Shown: positions 28,777-37,209 of the stretch, one piece after another
Layout: each line of letters starts with the position of its first letter
Position numbering within the stretch: position 1 is the first letter of the stretch
Assembly (NCBI GenBank): GCA_964568845.1
Contig: CAZMSC010000014.1
Span: 1 to 43,435 of the forward strand
DNA from: DTBU01 sp964568845
GTDB lineage: Archaea; Thermoproteota; CALKCG01; B24
Length of the DNA stretch: 43,435 nt
Direction of reading: 5' to 3'
Position numbers and translations under genes: made by a program
Notes under the pieces: model-generated
What the model saw: only the letters and a program-made list of their open reading frames with translations
What the model was told of the DNA's origin: nothing
The model's database searches: none

Positions 28777-31056
28777 CTATTCAACAGCCGCGGAACTAAA
28801 CAATCTCCTAGTATTGGCTGAGACCCCCCTCCATCCAACTACTTCAAACCTCCCAGTTAGCCTTATATCTTCAGAAGACCTACCCACCATAACTTTAAAG
28901 AAGCCCGGCTCTACTACGAGCCTCATCTGATCGTCGTAGAAAGCCAACTGATCCGTTGAAATTATGAAGTTAACTCTCTTCACTTCACCGGGTTCGAGTG
29001 AAATCTTCTTAAAACCTTTAAGCTCTTTTGCAGGCCTTGCTACGCTGGCATACTCATCCCTCACATAGACCTGTACAACTTCATCGCCTTTTAAACAGCC
29101 GACGTTCTTAACGTTACAGCTTACAGAGACTTCACCACCCGGCTCAACTCTCTCAGGACTTACCTTAAGCGAGCTGTACTCGAACTCCGTGTAGCTCAAC
29201 CCATGCCCAAACGGAAATAACGGCTTAACCTCGGTAAAAACATAGTTCCTAATAGAGGATGGCTTCATAGCGGAATACAGAGGGATCTGCCCTGAGCTTC
29301 TCGGAAACGTCACGGGTAGCCTCCCACTTGGATTATAGTCGCCGAACAATACGTCTGCAACAGCTTTCCCACCCTCTTCTCCTGGAAGCCATGCCTCAAC
29401 TACCGCTGCACACTTATCGACAATTCTACTTAAGGTTAGAGGCCTACCGTTTACAAGGATCAGAACGACGGGTTTACCAAGTTCAAGTAAAGCCTCTAAA
29501 AGCTCTCCCTGAACACCCGGTAGACTTATATCATCTCTATCACGTCCTTCACCTGAAACGTCGAACTTCGAAAGCCCAGACCTCTCACCCATAACTGCTA
29601 TGATGACTCTGGATCTTCCAGCAGCCTCTAAAGCCTCCTTAAACCCGGCTTTAGAGCAGTCTGAAATACCGCATCCCTGAGCATAGTAAACTTCAGTTTC
29701 AGCTGAAACCTTAGCCTTAACGCCTTCCAGTATACTGACGACTTCAACCGCCGGTTTTTCAAGGGATAAGTGAGCCGTATAACTGTAGTCTCCGAGGAGG
29801 CTTCTAGCTTCAGCTGCGTTGGGCCCAACGACGGCTATGGATTCTATAGATTTACTCAATGGTAGAACCCCGTCGTTCTTAAGGAGCACTATAGATTCCC
29901 TCGCCGCCCGCAGAGCCAAATCCCTATCCTGAACTGTGTCGAAGACTCTAGACGCCTCCTCAACATCTACATATGGGTTTTCAAACAGCCCGAGTAGGAA
30001 TTTAATCCTTAAAACCCTTGAAACAGCCGCATCAACAACAGCCTCAGATATCAATCCGTTTCTCAAAGCCTCCAGCAGAGGCCCCAGGTAACATTGAGCC
30101 ATCGGCAGTTCAACGTCTACACCAGCCTCTAAAGCTTTAACAGCAGCCTGCCTCAAATCGGAGGCTATCATGTGAAAGTTATGAAGCATATGTATGGCTC
30201 CATAATCAGAGACGACGATTCCCTGAAAACCCCACTCACCCCTAAGAACATCCGTTAGAAGAGTTTTAGATGCCGTACACGGCACACCGTCAATGTCGTG
30301 ATAGGCACTCATTATAGACAGCGCTCCAGCCACCCTAACCGCTGCTTCAAACGGCATTAGGAAAACCTCTCTAAGCTCTCTAATACCGACGCGTACTGGT
30401 GCACAGTTTCTCCCACCCTCTGGAAAACCGTGAGCCGCGAAGTGCTTCGGTGTAGCTAAAACTCTAGGCTCCCACTCCTCCCCCTGTAATCCTCTAACGT
30501 ATGAGACACCCATAGACGCTACGAGATACGGATCCTCCCCATATGTTTCCTCAACCCTACCCCACCTCGGGTCTCTTGCAACATCTAAAACCGGTGCAAG
30601 ACCCTGATGCGCACCTACAGCCCTCATCTGACGTCTTATAGTTGAAGCAACGTTCCTAACTAGGTCTGGGTTCCAAGTACTAGCTAAACCTATGGCTTGT
30701 GGAAACGTAGTGGCTCCCCAAGCCATAAGACCGCTTAGACACTCCTCATGAATTATAGCTGGTATGCGAAGCCTACTCTCTTCAATCAGAAAACGCTGTA
30801 TAGCGTTTGCCGCCTCAGCAACCTCTCTAGGCTTCAATCTAAGCACGTGGTCTCCAGCTAAACGGGTTATCTGTCCAATACCATCTGCAAGCATGTTACG
30901 GGCCTTCTCAACGGAGAAGCATCTACCCTCAAACAGAGCATTAGCCGGTATCGAACACAGCTGAGCAACCTTCTCTTTTAAAGTCATCCTTTTAAGGAGG
31001 TCTTCAACGCGCTTCTCTACTGGAAGAGATGGATTTAAATACGGAACTTCACTCAT
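28777..31056 (-). CDS. Glycoside hydrolase family 3 beta-glycosidase
   Basis: Retaining exo-beta-glycosidase of 759 residues without signal peptide, so intracellular. The (beta/alpha)8 domain has DPRWGRVEETYGEDP, TPKHFAAHG (Lys204, His205) and GIVVSDYGAIHML with the nucleophile Asp284. The second sandwich domain has MGERSGLSKFDVSGEGRDRD, where Glu503 (in SGEGRDR) is the likely acid/base. A fibronectin-III-like C-terminal domain (GDEVVQVYVRDEYASVARPAKELKGF shape) completes the usual architecture. The substrate is probably beta-glucosides or beta-xylosides from plant-type oligosaccharides. The start ATG is at 31056. It is monocistronic, divergent from the isomerase at 31239. Confidence 0.95.
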   Translation of the reverse strand: MSEVPYLNPSLPVEKRVEDLLKRMTLKEKVAQLCSIPANALFEGRCFSVEKARNMLADGIGQITRLAGDHVLRLKPREVAEAANAIQRFLIEESRLRIPAIIHEECLSGLMAWGATTFPQAIGLASTWNPDLVRNVASTIRRQMRAVGAHQGLAPVLDVARDPRWGRVEETYGEDPYLVASMGVSYVRGLQGEEWEPRVLATPKHFAAHGFPEGGRNCAPVRVGIRELREVFLMPFEAAVRVAGALSIMSAYHDIDGVPCTASKTLLTDVLRGEWGFQGIVVSDYGAIHMLHNFHMIASDLRQAAVKALEAGVDVELPMAQCYLGPLLEALRNGLISEAVVDAAVSRVLRIKFLLGLFENPYVDVEEASRVFDTVQDRDLALRAARESIVLLKNDGVLPLSKSIESIAVVGPNAAEARSLLGDYSYTAHLSLEKPAVEVVSILEGVKAKVSAETEVYYAQGCGISDCSKAGFKEALEAAGRSRVIIAVMGERSGLSKFDVSGEGRDRDDISLPGVQGELLEALLELGKPVVLILVNGRPLTLSRIVDKCAAVVEAWLPGEEGGKAVADVLFGDYNPSGRLPVTFPRSSGQIPLYSAMKPSSIRNYVFTEVKPLFPFGHGLSYTEFEYSSLKVSPERVEPGGEVSVSCNVKNVGCLKGDEVVQVYVRDEYASVARPAKELKGFKKISLEPGEVKRVNFIISTDQLAFYDDQMRLVVEPGFFKVMVGRSSEDIRLTGRFEVVGWRGVSANTRRLFSSAAVE

Positions 31057-31227
31057 GAAAAAACCCGATGAAATATCTGTCTATTTTAAACTTAACTTTA
31101 ACTGTAAAGGTCTCCATCAATATACATTACGTGGCGGGCCTCACAATATTTCATTCATTTAAAACTGGCTGTACCATCTGGGAATTGTAAGTAAAGCTTA
31201 TATTGTTATCCATGTAAGGTGGAGACC

Positions 31228-31242
31228 GTGAGTGTCCTTTGA
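31228..31242 (+). promoter_or_regulatory. Four-codon upstream ORF overlapping the start of the isomerase
   Basis: AAGGTGGAG (31217-31225) is a strong ribosome site placed correctly for GTG at 31228, which opens GTG-AGT-GTC-CTT-TGA. The TTG start of the next gene (31239) overlaps this stop as TTGA. This looks like translational coupling through a minimal leader. Alternatively the ribosome site serves the TTG directly at a long spacing of 13-14 nt. Confidence 0.35.
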
Positions 31243-32003
31243 AGCTGGGCCTTGTAACTTACAATCTAGCTAGAGGTTGGAGCATTGAGAAGATAATTGA
31301 AATGTGTAGCAAGACTGGCTTTGAAGCTGTTGAGCTTAGAACTACGCACGCACATGGAGTTGAACCGAGTATAAACCTTGAAGAGAGACGTAGGGTTAGA
31401 GAGACCTTCGAGAAGTCTCCAGTCAGACTTCTAAGCCTGGGAACAACCTGCGAATACCATTCGCCCGATAAAGCTGAAGTCGATAGAAACATAGAGACCA
31501 CTAAGGCATTCATCAGGCTAGCATACGACGTCGGAGCTTTAGGCGTAAAGGTTAGACCGAATAGGCTTATGGAGGATTACGGTATTCCAAGAGAGAAGAC
31601 GATTAAACAGATAGCTGAAGCTCTCAGACAATGTGGAGGTTACGCTGAGCAGTACGGCATTGAAGTATGGCTTGAAGTACATGGATATGGGACAAGCGAC
31701 CCATGTTGCATACGTGATATTATGGAGCTTTCAAACCATCCCTACTTAGGCGTCTGCTGGAATTCTAATGAAACGGACTTAATAAACGGCTCTATTAGGG
31801 AAAGCTTCAAAATGCTTAAAAATTGGATAAGATCCGTCCACATACATGAACTATACGATAAAAGCTATCCGTATAGGGAGCTGTTCCAACTCCTGAAAGA
31901 TGCAAATTACAACAGGTACTGTCTAGCCGAGATAGATGAAAGTTCAGACCCCGAGAGGATAATGAAGTACTATAAAGCCCTGTGGGAGGAGCTTATAAAG
32001 TAA
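31239..32003 (+). CDS. Sugar-phosphate isomerase/epimerase TIM barrel
   Basis: 254-residue xylose-isomerase-like barrel. KLGLVTYNLARGW is strand 1, FEAVELRTTHAHG strand 2, then LRQCGGYAEQYGIEVWLEVHGYG with the metal Glu and His, HPYLGVCWNSNETDL, IRSVHIHELYD and CLAEIDESSDPERI. The start is TTG at 31239 (see the leader ORF). The ThuA-like gene follows after 116 bp on the same strand. Paralogous to, but not very similar to, the barrels at 23817 and 32875, so three different isomerase-type activities may exist here. Confidence 0.85.
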   Translation: MKLGLVTYNLARGWSIEKIIEMCSKTGFEAVELRTTHAHGVEPSINLEERRRVRETFEKSPVRLLSLGTTCEYHSPDKAEVDRNIETTKAFIRLAYDVGALGVKVRPNRLMEDYGIPREKTIKQIAEALRQCGGYAEQYGIEVWLEVHGYGTSDPCCIRDIMELSNHPYLGVCWNSNETDLINGSIRESFKMLKNWIRSVHIHELYDKSYPYRELFQLLKDANYNRYCLAEIDESSDPERIMKYYKALWEELIK

Positions 32004-32119
32004 TTAAAAGCATATTCGGGAAATCGTTAAAACTCAACGTATCCTTTTAAATCCACATCTACAAGTCGTGGAAGAGCATATAAGCAGGATGCTCTTCTAA
32101 ATAAGAGGGGTGGCTTAAC

Positions 32120-32851
32120 TTGTGTGATGTAATAAGAGTAACCGTTTGGAATGAATATCTCCATGAAAAGATGGATCCAAGAGTAGCTGAAATCTATCCG
32201 AAAGGCATACATAATGCTATTGCAGACTACCTTAAAAAACAGCTAAACCTAGAGGTTAGAACGGCAACTTTAGAGGAGCCGGAGCATGGATTAACCGACG
32301 ATGTAATTAACAACACAGACGTCCTCATATGGTGGGGTCACATGGCTCATGATAAAGTCAGCGATAAGGCAGTCGATAAGTTGTACAGGCGTATAGTGCT
32401 AGAGGGCATGGGGCTTATAGTCCTACACTCCGCGCACTTCTCGAAAATCTTCAGAAGGCTTATGGGCACTTCTTGCAACCTAAAATGGAGAGAGGCTGGT
32501 GAAAAAGAGAGAATATGGGTTGTAATGCCCAACCATCCGGTAGCTGAAGGACTCGGCGAGTACTTTGAACTTGAACATACTGAAATGTACGGCGAATTCT
32601 TCGACATACCTCCCCCAGATGAACTCGTCTTCATAAGCTGGTTTGAAGGGGGTGAGGTATTTAGAAGTGGATGTTGCTTCTACAGAGGTCTTGGGAAAAT
32701 CTTCTACTTTAGACCGGGCCACGAGACCTTACCGATCTACCATGATCCCAACGTGCTTAAAGTAATATACAACGCTGTACGTTGGACTGCGCCGGCAAAA
32801 GGGCCAAAACCGACGTTTGGAAATGTAAAGCCTCTAGAGAAGCTTAAATAA
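32120..32851 (+). CDS. ThuA-like (trehalose-utilisation type) protein
   Basis: 243-residue glutamine-amidotransferase-like fold without the catalytic Cys triad. RVTVWNEYLHEK starts the first strand, NTDVLIWWGHMAHDKV and GMGLIVLHSAHFSKIF are the ThuA signature strands, then VVMPNHPVAEGL, HTEMYGEFFDIP and GKIFYFRPGHETLPIYH. The His-rich strand ends are the conserved features. ThuA homologues act in keto-disaccharide catabolism with Gfo/Idh/MocA dehydrogenases and TIM-barrel isomerases, exactly the gene company found here. The start is TTG at 32120 with GAGGGGTGG upstream. Cytoplasmic. Confidence 0.88.
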   Translation: MCDVIRVTVWNEYLHEKMDPRVAEIYPKGIHNAIADYLKKQLNLEVRTATLEEPEHGLTDDVINNTDVLIWWGHMAHDKVSDKAVDKLYRRIVLEGMGLIVLHSAHFSKIFRRLMGTSCNLKWREAGEKERIWVVMPNHPVAEGLGEYFELEHTEMYGEFFDIPPPDELVFISWFEGGEVFRSGCCFYRGLGKIFYFRPGHETLPIYHDPNVLKVIYNAVRWTAPAKGPKPTFGNVKPLEKLK

Positions 32852-32874
32852 AATGGGGTTAAACGGTGGAATGC

Positions 32875-33747
32875 TCATATGATTTTCCTAATAAACTCCA
32901 CGTCTTTCTTTAAGACTTCTAGCCTCTCATCGCCTTTAAACATGCCTAAAGATTCGTCCTCTATCGTTAGATCATAGTTGTACCCTGTTTTTCTCAAAGT
33001 TTCTACAATACTTTTAAGGTCTATATCTCCTTGGTAGAGTGGAGCCATTTTAACGTCACCGGGTTTCCTAAACGTTTCACGTTTATTCGCTTCAACCACG
33101 GCGTTTTTAACATGTGTATGCTTCACTTTAGAGGCGAATTCTTTCACAATATCGTATACTTCACTTAACGGATAGCCAAACCAGTAAAAGTTCCCAGTGT
33201 CCAAAGTCAAACCCAGATGCTCGTCATCAACCGTGTGGAAAAGCATCCTCAGAAACTCACGCTTATTCGCAACAACTCCGTGGTTTTCAACGGCTAGACC
33301 GACTCCAAGGTCGCGGCAAGTCTTCATACACCTCCCAACAGCATCTGCAACTCTTTTAACGTGCTTATCTAGGTCGTAGCCCGCTATTGGACGCATTACT
33401 GCGTTTATCCTGACGACGTCTACTTCAAGCTCTGAAGCGACCTTTATAGCTGAAACTACGTAATCAACTTCCCTGTTCAAATCTTCTGAGGAGAAGTCGT
33501 TTTCCACAAGAATTGCGCATACGCTTAATCCCGCATTTCTAAGTCGTCTCTTCAAATCTTCTATAGCCTCTTTAGATGATACGTCAAAACCGAGCTCAGT
33601 AGTATAGCCCATATCTAAGTAGGATTCAACCTTCAGCTCCCTACTTACGAAAAGCTCGAAGCTCGGTATGCCTAAAGCCCTCAAGCCCTCAAATACCGTG
33701 TCATAGCCTACCCACTTAACAGTAAAGTCTCTTATGGCTAGGAACAT
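32875..33747 (-). CDS. Sugar-phosphate isomerase/epimerase TIM barrel
   Basis: 290-residue barrel. MFLAIRDFTVKWVGYDT opens the fold, GIPSFELFV follows, VDVVRINAVMRPIAGYD, VGLAVENHGVVANKREFLR carries the metal Glu, LGLTLDTGNFYWFGYP the Asp, KVKHTHVKNAVVE the His and YDLTIEDESL the last acidic ligand. The full metal set is present. It converges on the ThuA-like gene with 23 bp between stops. The ATG at 33747 is the start. Likely the third enzyme of the island; substrate unknown. Confidence 0.87.
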   Translation of the reverse strand: MFLAIRDFTVKWVGYDTVFEGLRALGIPSFELFVSRELKVESYLDMGYTTELGFDVSSKEAIEDLKRRLRNAGLSVCAILVENDFSSEDLNREVDYVVSAIKVASELEVDVVRINAVMRPIAGYDLDKHVKRVADAVGRCMKTCRDLGVGLAVENHGVVANKREFLRMLFHTVDDEHLGLTLDTGNFYWFGYPLSEVYDIVKEFASKVKHTHVKNAVVEANKRETFRKPGDVKMAPLYQGDIDLKSIVETLRKTGYNYDLTIEDESLGMFKGDERLEVLKKDVEFIRKII

Positions 33748-33847
33748 ACCCGCTCAGTAACCTTTAACCCGATATTTATTAAAAAGCATTACGCCACTAG
33801 TAGATTACTTAATTTTTAGTGACGTTTAAAACCCCCGTCTTCTAATT

Positions 33848-34921
33848 ATGGAGTCGAGTGATATGATAACTGTACAGGGAGATATGCTTGAAGGTGGTGG
33901 TCAGATACTTAGAATGTCTACGGCTTTGTCAGCTTTACTAGGTGAACCTATTAGAATAGTAAACGTTAGGGGTAAACGTAGACCACCCGGTTTAGCAAGA
34001 CAACATATGACAGCTTTGAAGGTTCTATCTGCCTTATGCAACGGTTACGTCGAAGGTTTACAATTAGGCTCGACAGAGGTCGTTTTCAACCCTGGAAAGC
34101 TTAAAGCCGGGTCTTATAAGTTCGATGTCGGCACAGCTGGAAGCGTAACTTTAATACTTCAAGCCGCCATGCCTGTCATGGTCTTCACACCGGGCTACAC
34201 AAAGCTTACACTCATAGGTGGTACGAACAATCCCATGGCTCCTCCAGTAGACTATATCGAGAATGTTCTGTTACCGAATCTTAGACTCATAGGGGTTAAA
34301 GCCAACTTAAAGCTGAATAGGAGAGGCTTCTACCCTAAAGGTGGTGGAGAATTGGAATTTTCAACCGAGCCTATTGGAAAGCTTAAACCCATAGTCCTCG
34401 ATAAGCTGGGTGAGATATCTGAAGTTAGAGGATTAGTATACAGTTGCAGGCTTCCAGACCACATAGCCAATAGGATGGCTTTAAGCGCCTCAGAAAAGCT
34501 CACTGTAATCGGTTTAAAGCCAATTTTTGAGAAAGAAGTCCTCCAGCCTCCAAACCCCAAGTGTAGCTTAGATCCAGGTTGCGGATTAGTCTTAACGGTT
34601 AAGCACACCTACGGATATCTAGGCGTAGATAGATTGGGTGTCATAGGTAGGCGGGCTGAGCTTATAGGCTTGGAAGCAGCTGAAGAGCTTGCCAACCTCA
34701 TCAGAGGCGGCTATCCTGTAGATAAACATCTCTGCGACCAGCTCATCGTATGGGCTAGTCTAGCGGATGGAGTAAGCAGATTTAAAACTGTGGAACTTAC
34801 AATGCATACCCTCACCTGTATAGAGCTTAGTAGAATTATTCTGAAGGCTGACTTCAAAATCGACGGAGGCTTAGGCAAACCGAGCGAAATAGAATGTAAA
34901 GGGGTAGGTTTTATAACCTAA
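33848..34921 (+). CDS. rtcA: RNA 3'-terminal phosphate cyclase
   Basis: Converts RNA 3'-phosphate to 2',3'-cyclic phosphate using ATP. GDMLEGGGQILRMSTALSAL is the N-terminal signature, RGKRRPPGLARQHMTAL binds phosphate, FDVGTAGSVTLILQAAMPV and RGFYPKGGGELEF are family motifs, and the adenylated His is His294 in VDKHLCDQLIVWASLADG. Length 357 residues, complete. The ATG at 33848 may not be the only start, since MITVQGDMLEGG at residue 6 is also plausible. It converges with the zinc-finger gene at 34939. Archaea keep RtcA widely; physiological RNA targets are unclear. Confidence 0.95.
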   Translation: MESSDMITVQGDMLEGGGQILRMSTALSALLGEPIRIVNVRGKRRPPGLARQHMTALKVLSALCNGYVEGLQLGSTEVVFNPGKLKAGSYKFDVGTAGSVTLILQAAMPVMVFTPGYTKLTLIGGTNNPMAPPVDYIENVLLPNLRLIGVKANLKLNRRGFYPKGGGELEFSTEPIGKLKPIVLDKLGEISEVRGLVYSCRLPDHIANRMALSASEKLTVIGLKPIFEKEVLQPPNPKCSLDPGCGLVLTVKHTYGYLGVDRLGVIGRRAELIGLEAAEELANLIRGGYPVDKHLCDQLIVWASLADGVSRFKTVELTMHTLTCIELSRIILKADFKIDGGLGKPSEIECKGVGFIT

Positions 34922-34938
34922 AACAGTTTGAAAGCATC

Positions 34939-35202
34939 TTATGATTTAAAACCACTGGCCATGTGGCGCCACTTTGTAATGATACGCTCCTTCTTAAGGC
35001 TCTTCTTTATAATCTTATAATGCTCTTTGCAAACGTAGACTCTATCCTGACTTATTAAGTCAAGGCCTGAGCCTGCGGCCGCCGTTTTCTGTAGGGATCT
35101 TACGGCAGGTCTATCGCATCCCTTGACATCGCATTGCTTACCTTTAGCTACTTTACCCACAAACATATTACGTATGAGGCTATTCGATTTAAATATTCTC
35201 AC
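34939..35202 (-). CDS. Small C2CH zinc-binding protein
   Basis: 87 residues with QCDVKGCDRPAVRSL (Cys24, Cys29) and VYVCKEHYKIIKKSLKKER (Cys58, His61), the pattern of a small archaeal treble-clef-like zinc protein whose tail is Lys/Arg-rich and may touch nucleic acid. The ATG at 35202 overlaps the prepilin peptidase stop by 4 nt; an internal ATG at 35166 would still keep the zinc site. Function unknown. Confidence 0.7.
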   Translation of the reverse strand: MRIFKSNSLIRNMFVGKVAKGKQCDVKGCDRPAVRSLQKTAAAGSGLDLISQDRVYVCKEHYKIIKKSLKKERIITKWRHMASGFKS

Positions 35203-35984
35203 CTGATAAATGAAACCAAAGTTAAAATGAGATCTCCTATCGGGAGGAAGGCTAAACCCAACATTATGAATGTTATAAACGGTATCGTGGGTGAAACGAG
35301 GATTCCGTCTTTATAGAGTCCTTTACTAGCATAAGGCTCCAATTTCTGAAGTAACTCTCCTTTATCTGTTTCAGCCTTCATAAAGTATATTGGGCGTCTG
35401 AAAACTCTTCCGTTTTCTTCATGAGGCTGTTCAGCAGGGTAATATCCAGCCTTTCTTCTAAGCTCTTCGAAAGACGTACGTCTAACCGTTAAAAATAGTA
35501 CCATCCTCTGAAATACTCCTCTAATATGCAAACCCCGTAGGGGGTCCCTCCCTCTAACCAACTCTTTAACGTTTAAAATGGCTATAGTCAATGGGTAGCA
35601 TAGAGACAGTGTGACAGCGTTATTAAATACCGTAATCACTGGTATGTTTAGGGAGACTCCAAGCTGTCTAATCAATGTTGGATTCTCAGGCAATGTGAAG
35701 CTGAGGAAAATCAAAGCCTTTGAATCAGCCCCTCCGAAAAAACCAACGTAGAATAGTGAGAAACCCATCATACAGCCTACTGCCAAAGACGTCAAAAGTT
35801 TCAAAAGTTCAAGGTGGCCTGTTAAAACCTCTAAGATGTTTATAGCTAATCCTAGAATCAGTCCGACAATCCAAAACTCATCAGAGACTTCCCTAAACTT
35901 CACATCTAGAACTGTAGATGGTGTTAAGATGGCAAAGGACAATAGTAGCCTTAAGGTGGATAAGTCCATAGCCTCAAGCCTCAA
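35199..35984 (-). CDS. Archaeal prepilin/preflagellin peptidase (A24 family)
   Basis: Membrane aspartic protease that cleaves class III signal peptides of pilins and archaellins. The two catalytic Asp are Asp27 in PSTVLDVKFREVSDEFW and Asp87 in FFGGADSKALI (archaeal form of the GxGD motif). Five or six helices are visible, including the C-terminal ITFIMLGLAFLPIGDLILTLV. A polar region between about 145 and 220 (RTSFEELRRKAGYYPAEQ) is a cytoplasmic loop longer than in minimal PibD. The 261-residue length is compatible. The mtnA gene ends 18 bp upstream on the same strand, so they may be cotranscribed. Confidence 0.88.
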   Translation of the reverse strand: MRLEAMDLSTLRLLLSFAILTPSTVLDVKFREVSDEFWIVGLILGLAINILEVLTGHLELLKLLTSLAVGCMMGFSLFYVGFFGGADSKALIFLSFTLPENPTLIRQLGVSLNIPVITVFNNAVTLSLCYPLTIAILNVKELVRGRDPLRGLHIRGVFQRMVLFLTVRRTSFEELRRKAGYYPAEQPHEENGRVFRRPIYFMKAETDKGELLQKLEPYASKGLYKDGILVSPTIPFITFIMLGLAFLPIGDLILTLVSFIR

Positions 35985-36002
35985 ATATGTCCTTACGATA
36001 AG

Positions 36003-37086
36003 TTAAATGCTTTTCTCAAGCCTAATGCTCCTCAGTCTATCCAAGTCTTCCGGTATTCTAAACACTCCCATCTCAGTTATTATAGCCGTTACAAGCTCTG
36101 AAGGCGTTACGTCGAAAGCCGGGTTTAATGCTTCGACGCCTTCAGGAGCTATCCTACGACCATGGATCTTAACCACCTCTTCTCCGCTTCTAAACTCTAT
36201 AGGAGCATCGTCGCCGCGTTCAAGGCTGGGGTCTATAGTAGACATTGGAGCTACTACGTAAAACGGTATTGCATGGTGGTTTGCAAGAACCGCTAAGCTA
36301 TAAGTCCCTATCTTATTTATGACGTCGCCGTTTAAAGCTATTCTATCAGCGCCAACTACGACTTTATCTATGAGTCTCCTACTCATCAAAAATCCGACAG
36401 CATTATCCGTTACGAGTTTAAATGGTATTCTATCCATGAGGAGCTCGAAAGCCGTTAACCTAGCGCCTTGAAGTACTGGCCTGGTTTCAGTCACGTAGAC
36501 CTCTATATGTAAACCTCTAGCTACAGCCGACCTTATTACTGCTAGTGCAGTTCCATAGCCGGTAGTAGCTAGTGCCCCCGCATTCTGCTGGTTTAAGCCA
36601 TTTACAGTGCGTGAGCACCATATCCCCGTTTTCAAGTAGTGTAGCTCCATGCTCTCCTATGCGTCTATTTACCTCATAGTCTTCCATCCATATCGTTTTA
36701 GCCTCTTCTAAAACCGCCTCCTTAGCCTCTTCAAGGTCTTTAGCTTCGGAAATCTTCGCTACAACTCTATCAAGAGCCCAGAATAGGTTTACAGCTGTAG
36801 GCCTAGTGGATTTAAGCTTCTCATATGCATCCATAACTTCTCTTTTAAAATCGCTTAGATTTTCTGCTTTAGATCTGTACGCAACTAATGCCAATCCAAG
36901 AGCCGCTGCAACACCTATGGCAGGCGCCCCTCTTATGGTGAGATTTTTAATGGCTTCAGAAAGTTGGTCTACGCTACGTATCTTAATGTATTTAAGCCTC
37001 TTAGGTAGTAGCCTTTGATCTACTGCGACTATGGCTCCATCTTCCCACAGTATCGTCCTAAGTGTGAAAAAACCTTCACAAGTCAT
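36003..37086 (-). CDS. mtnA: S-methyl-5-thioribose-1-phosphate isomerase (aIF2B-like), interrupted by a 19-nt intron
   Basis: Methionine-salvage isomerase, related to eIF2B-alpha. The first part, 37086 to 36602, reads LRTILWEDGAIVAVDQRLLP, TIRGAPAIGVAAALGLAL and NGDMVLTHC. The second, from 36582 to 36003, is in another frame and reads NAGALATTGYGTALAVIRS, VYVTETRPVLQGARLTAFEL, VVVGADRIALNGDVINKIGT and PFYVVAPMSTID. The family motif is THCNAGALAT, with the catalytic Cys at the break and the catalytic Asp in GADRI. Joining the two parts gives one 354-residue protein of normal length with no missing residue. Unspliced translation would stop after about 189 residues. The ATG at 37086 fits a leaderless start (TATA-like CTATAAG near 37112); a TTG at 37089 is adjacent. 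A ribose-1,5-bisphosphate isomerase role is less likely given the RGAPAIGVAAA and DQRLLP motifs. Confidence 0.88.
36583..36601 (-). other. Probable bulge-helix-bulge pre-mRNA intron in mtnA
   Basis: The 19 nt on the minus strand are ATGGCTTAAACCAGCAGAA. The fold is: outer helix GTGCTCACGC (36618-36609) with GCGGGGGCAC (36581-36572), 9 of 10 paired; central 4-bp helix CTGT (36607-36604) with GCAG (36588-36585); 3-nt bulge AAA (36603-36601); inner helix TGG/CCA with a 6-nt loop; second bulge AAT (36584-36582). One extra A (36608) lies opposite the second bulge, so it is slightly relaxed. Cutting after the second nucleotide of each bulge joins TGTAA to TGCGG, giving Cys-Asn-Ala in frame. See findings. 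Confidence 0.65.
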
Positions 37087-37209
37087 CAATATTCAAGTTT
37101 CAATTTTACTATAAGAATTTAGCGTAAAAATAGCCGTCTAAATCCACATCTGCCTCACACTATTCCGTGGAAAACAGCCTCCAGATATTCTCCACTAACG
37201 GATCTATCA

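Noticed and set aside
36003..37086. mtnA as a plain frameshifted pseudogene or sequencing error
   Set aside because: Both halves are fully conserved, the insert is 19 nt and not a homopolymer slip, and it folds as a bulge-helix-bulge with cut sites at the needed junction. Not excluded, but less likely.
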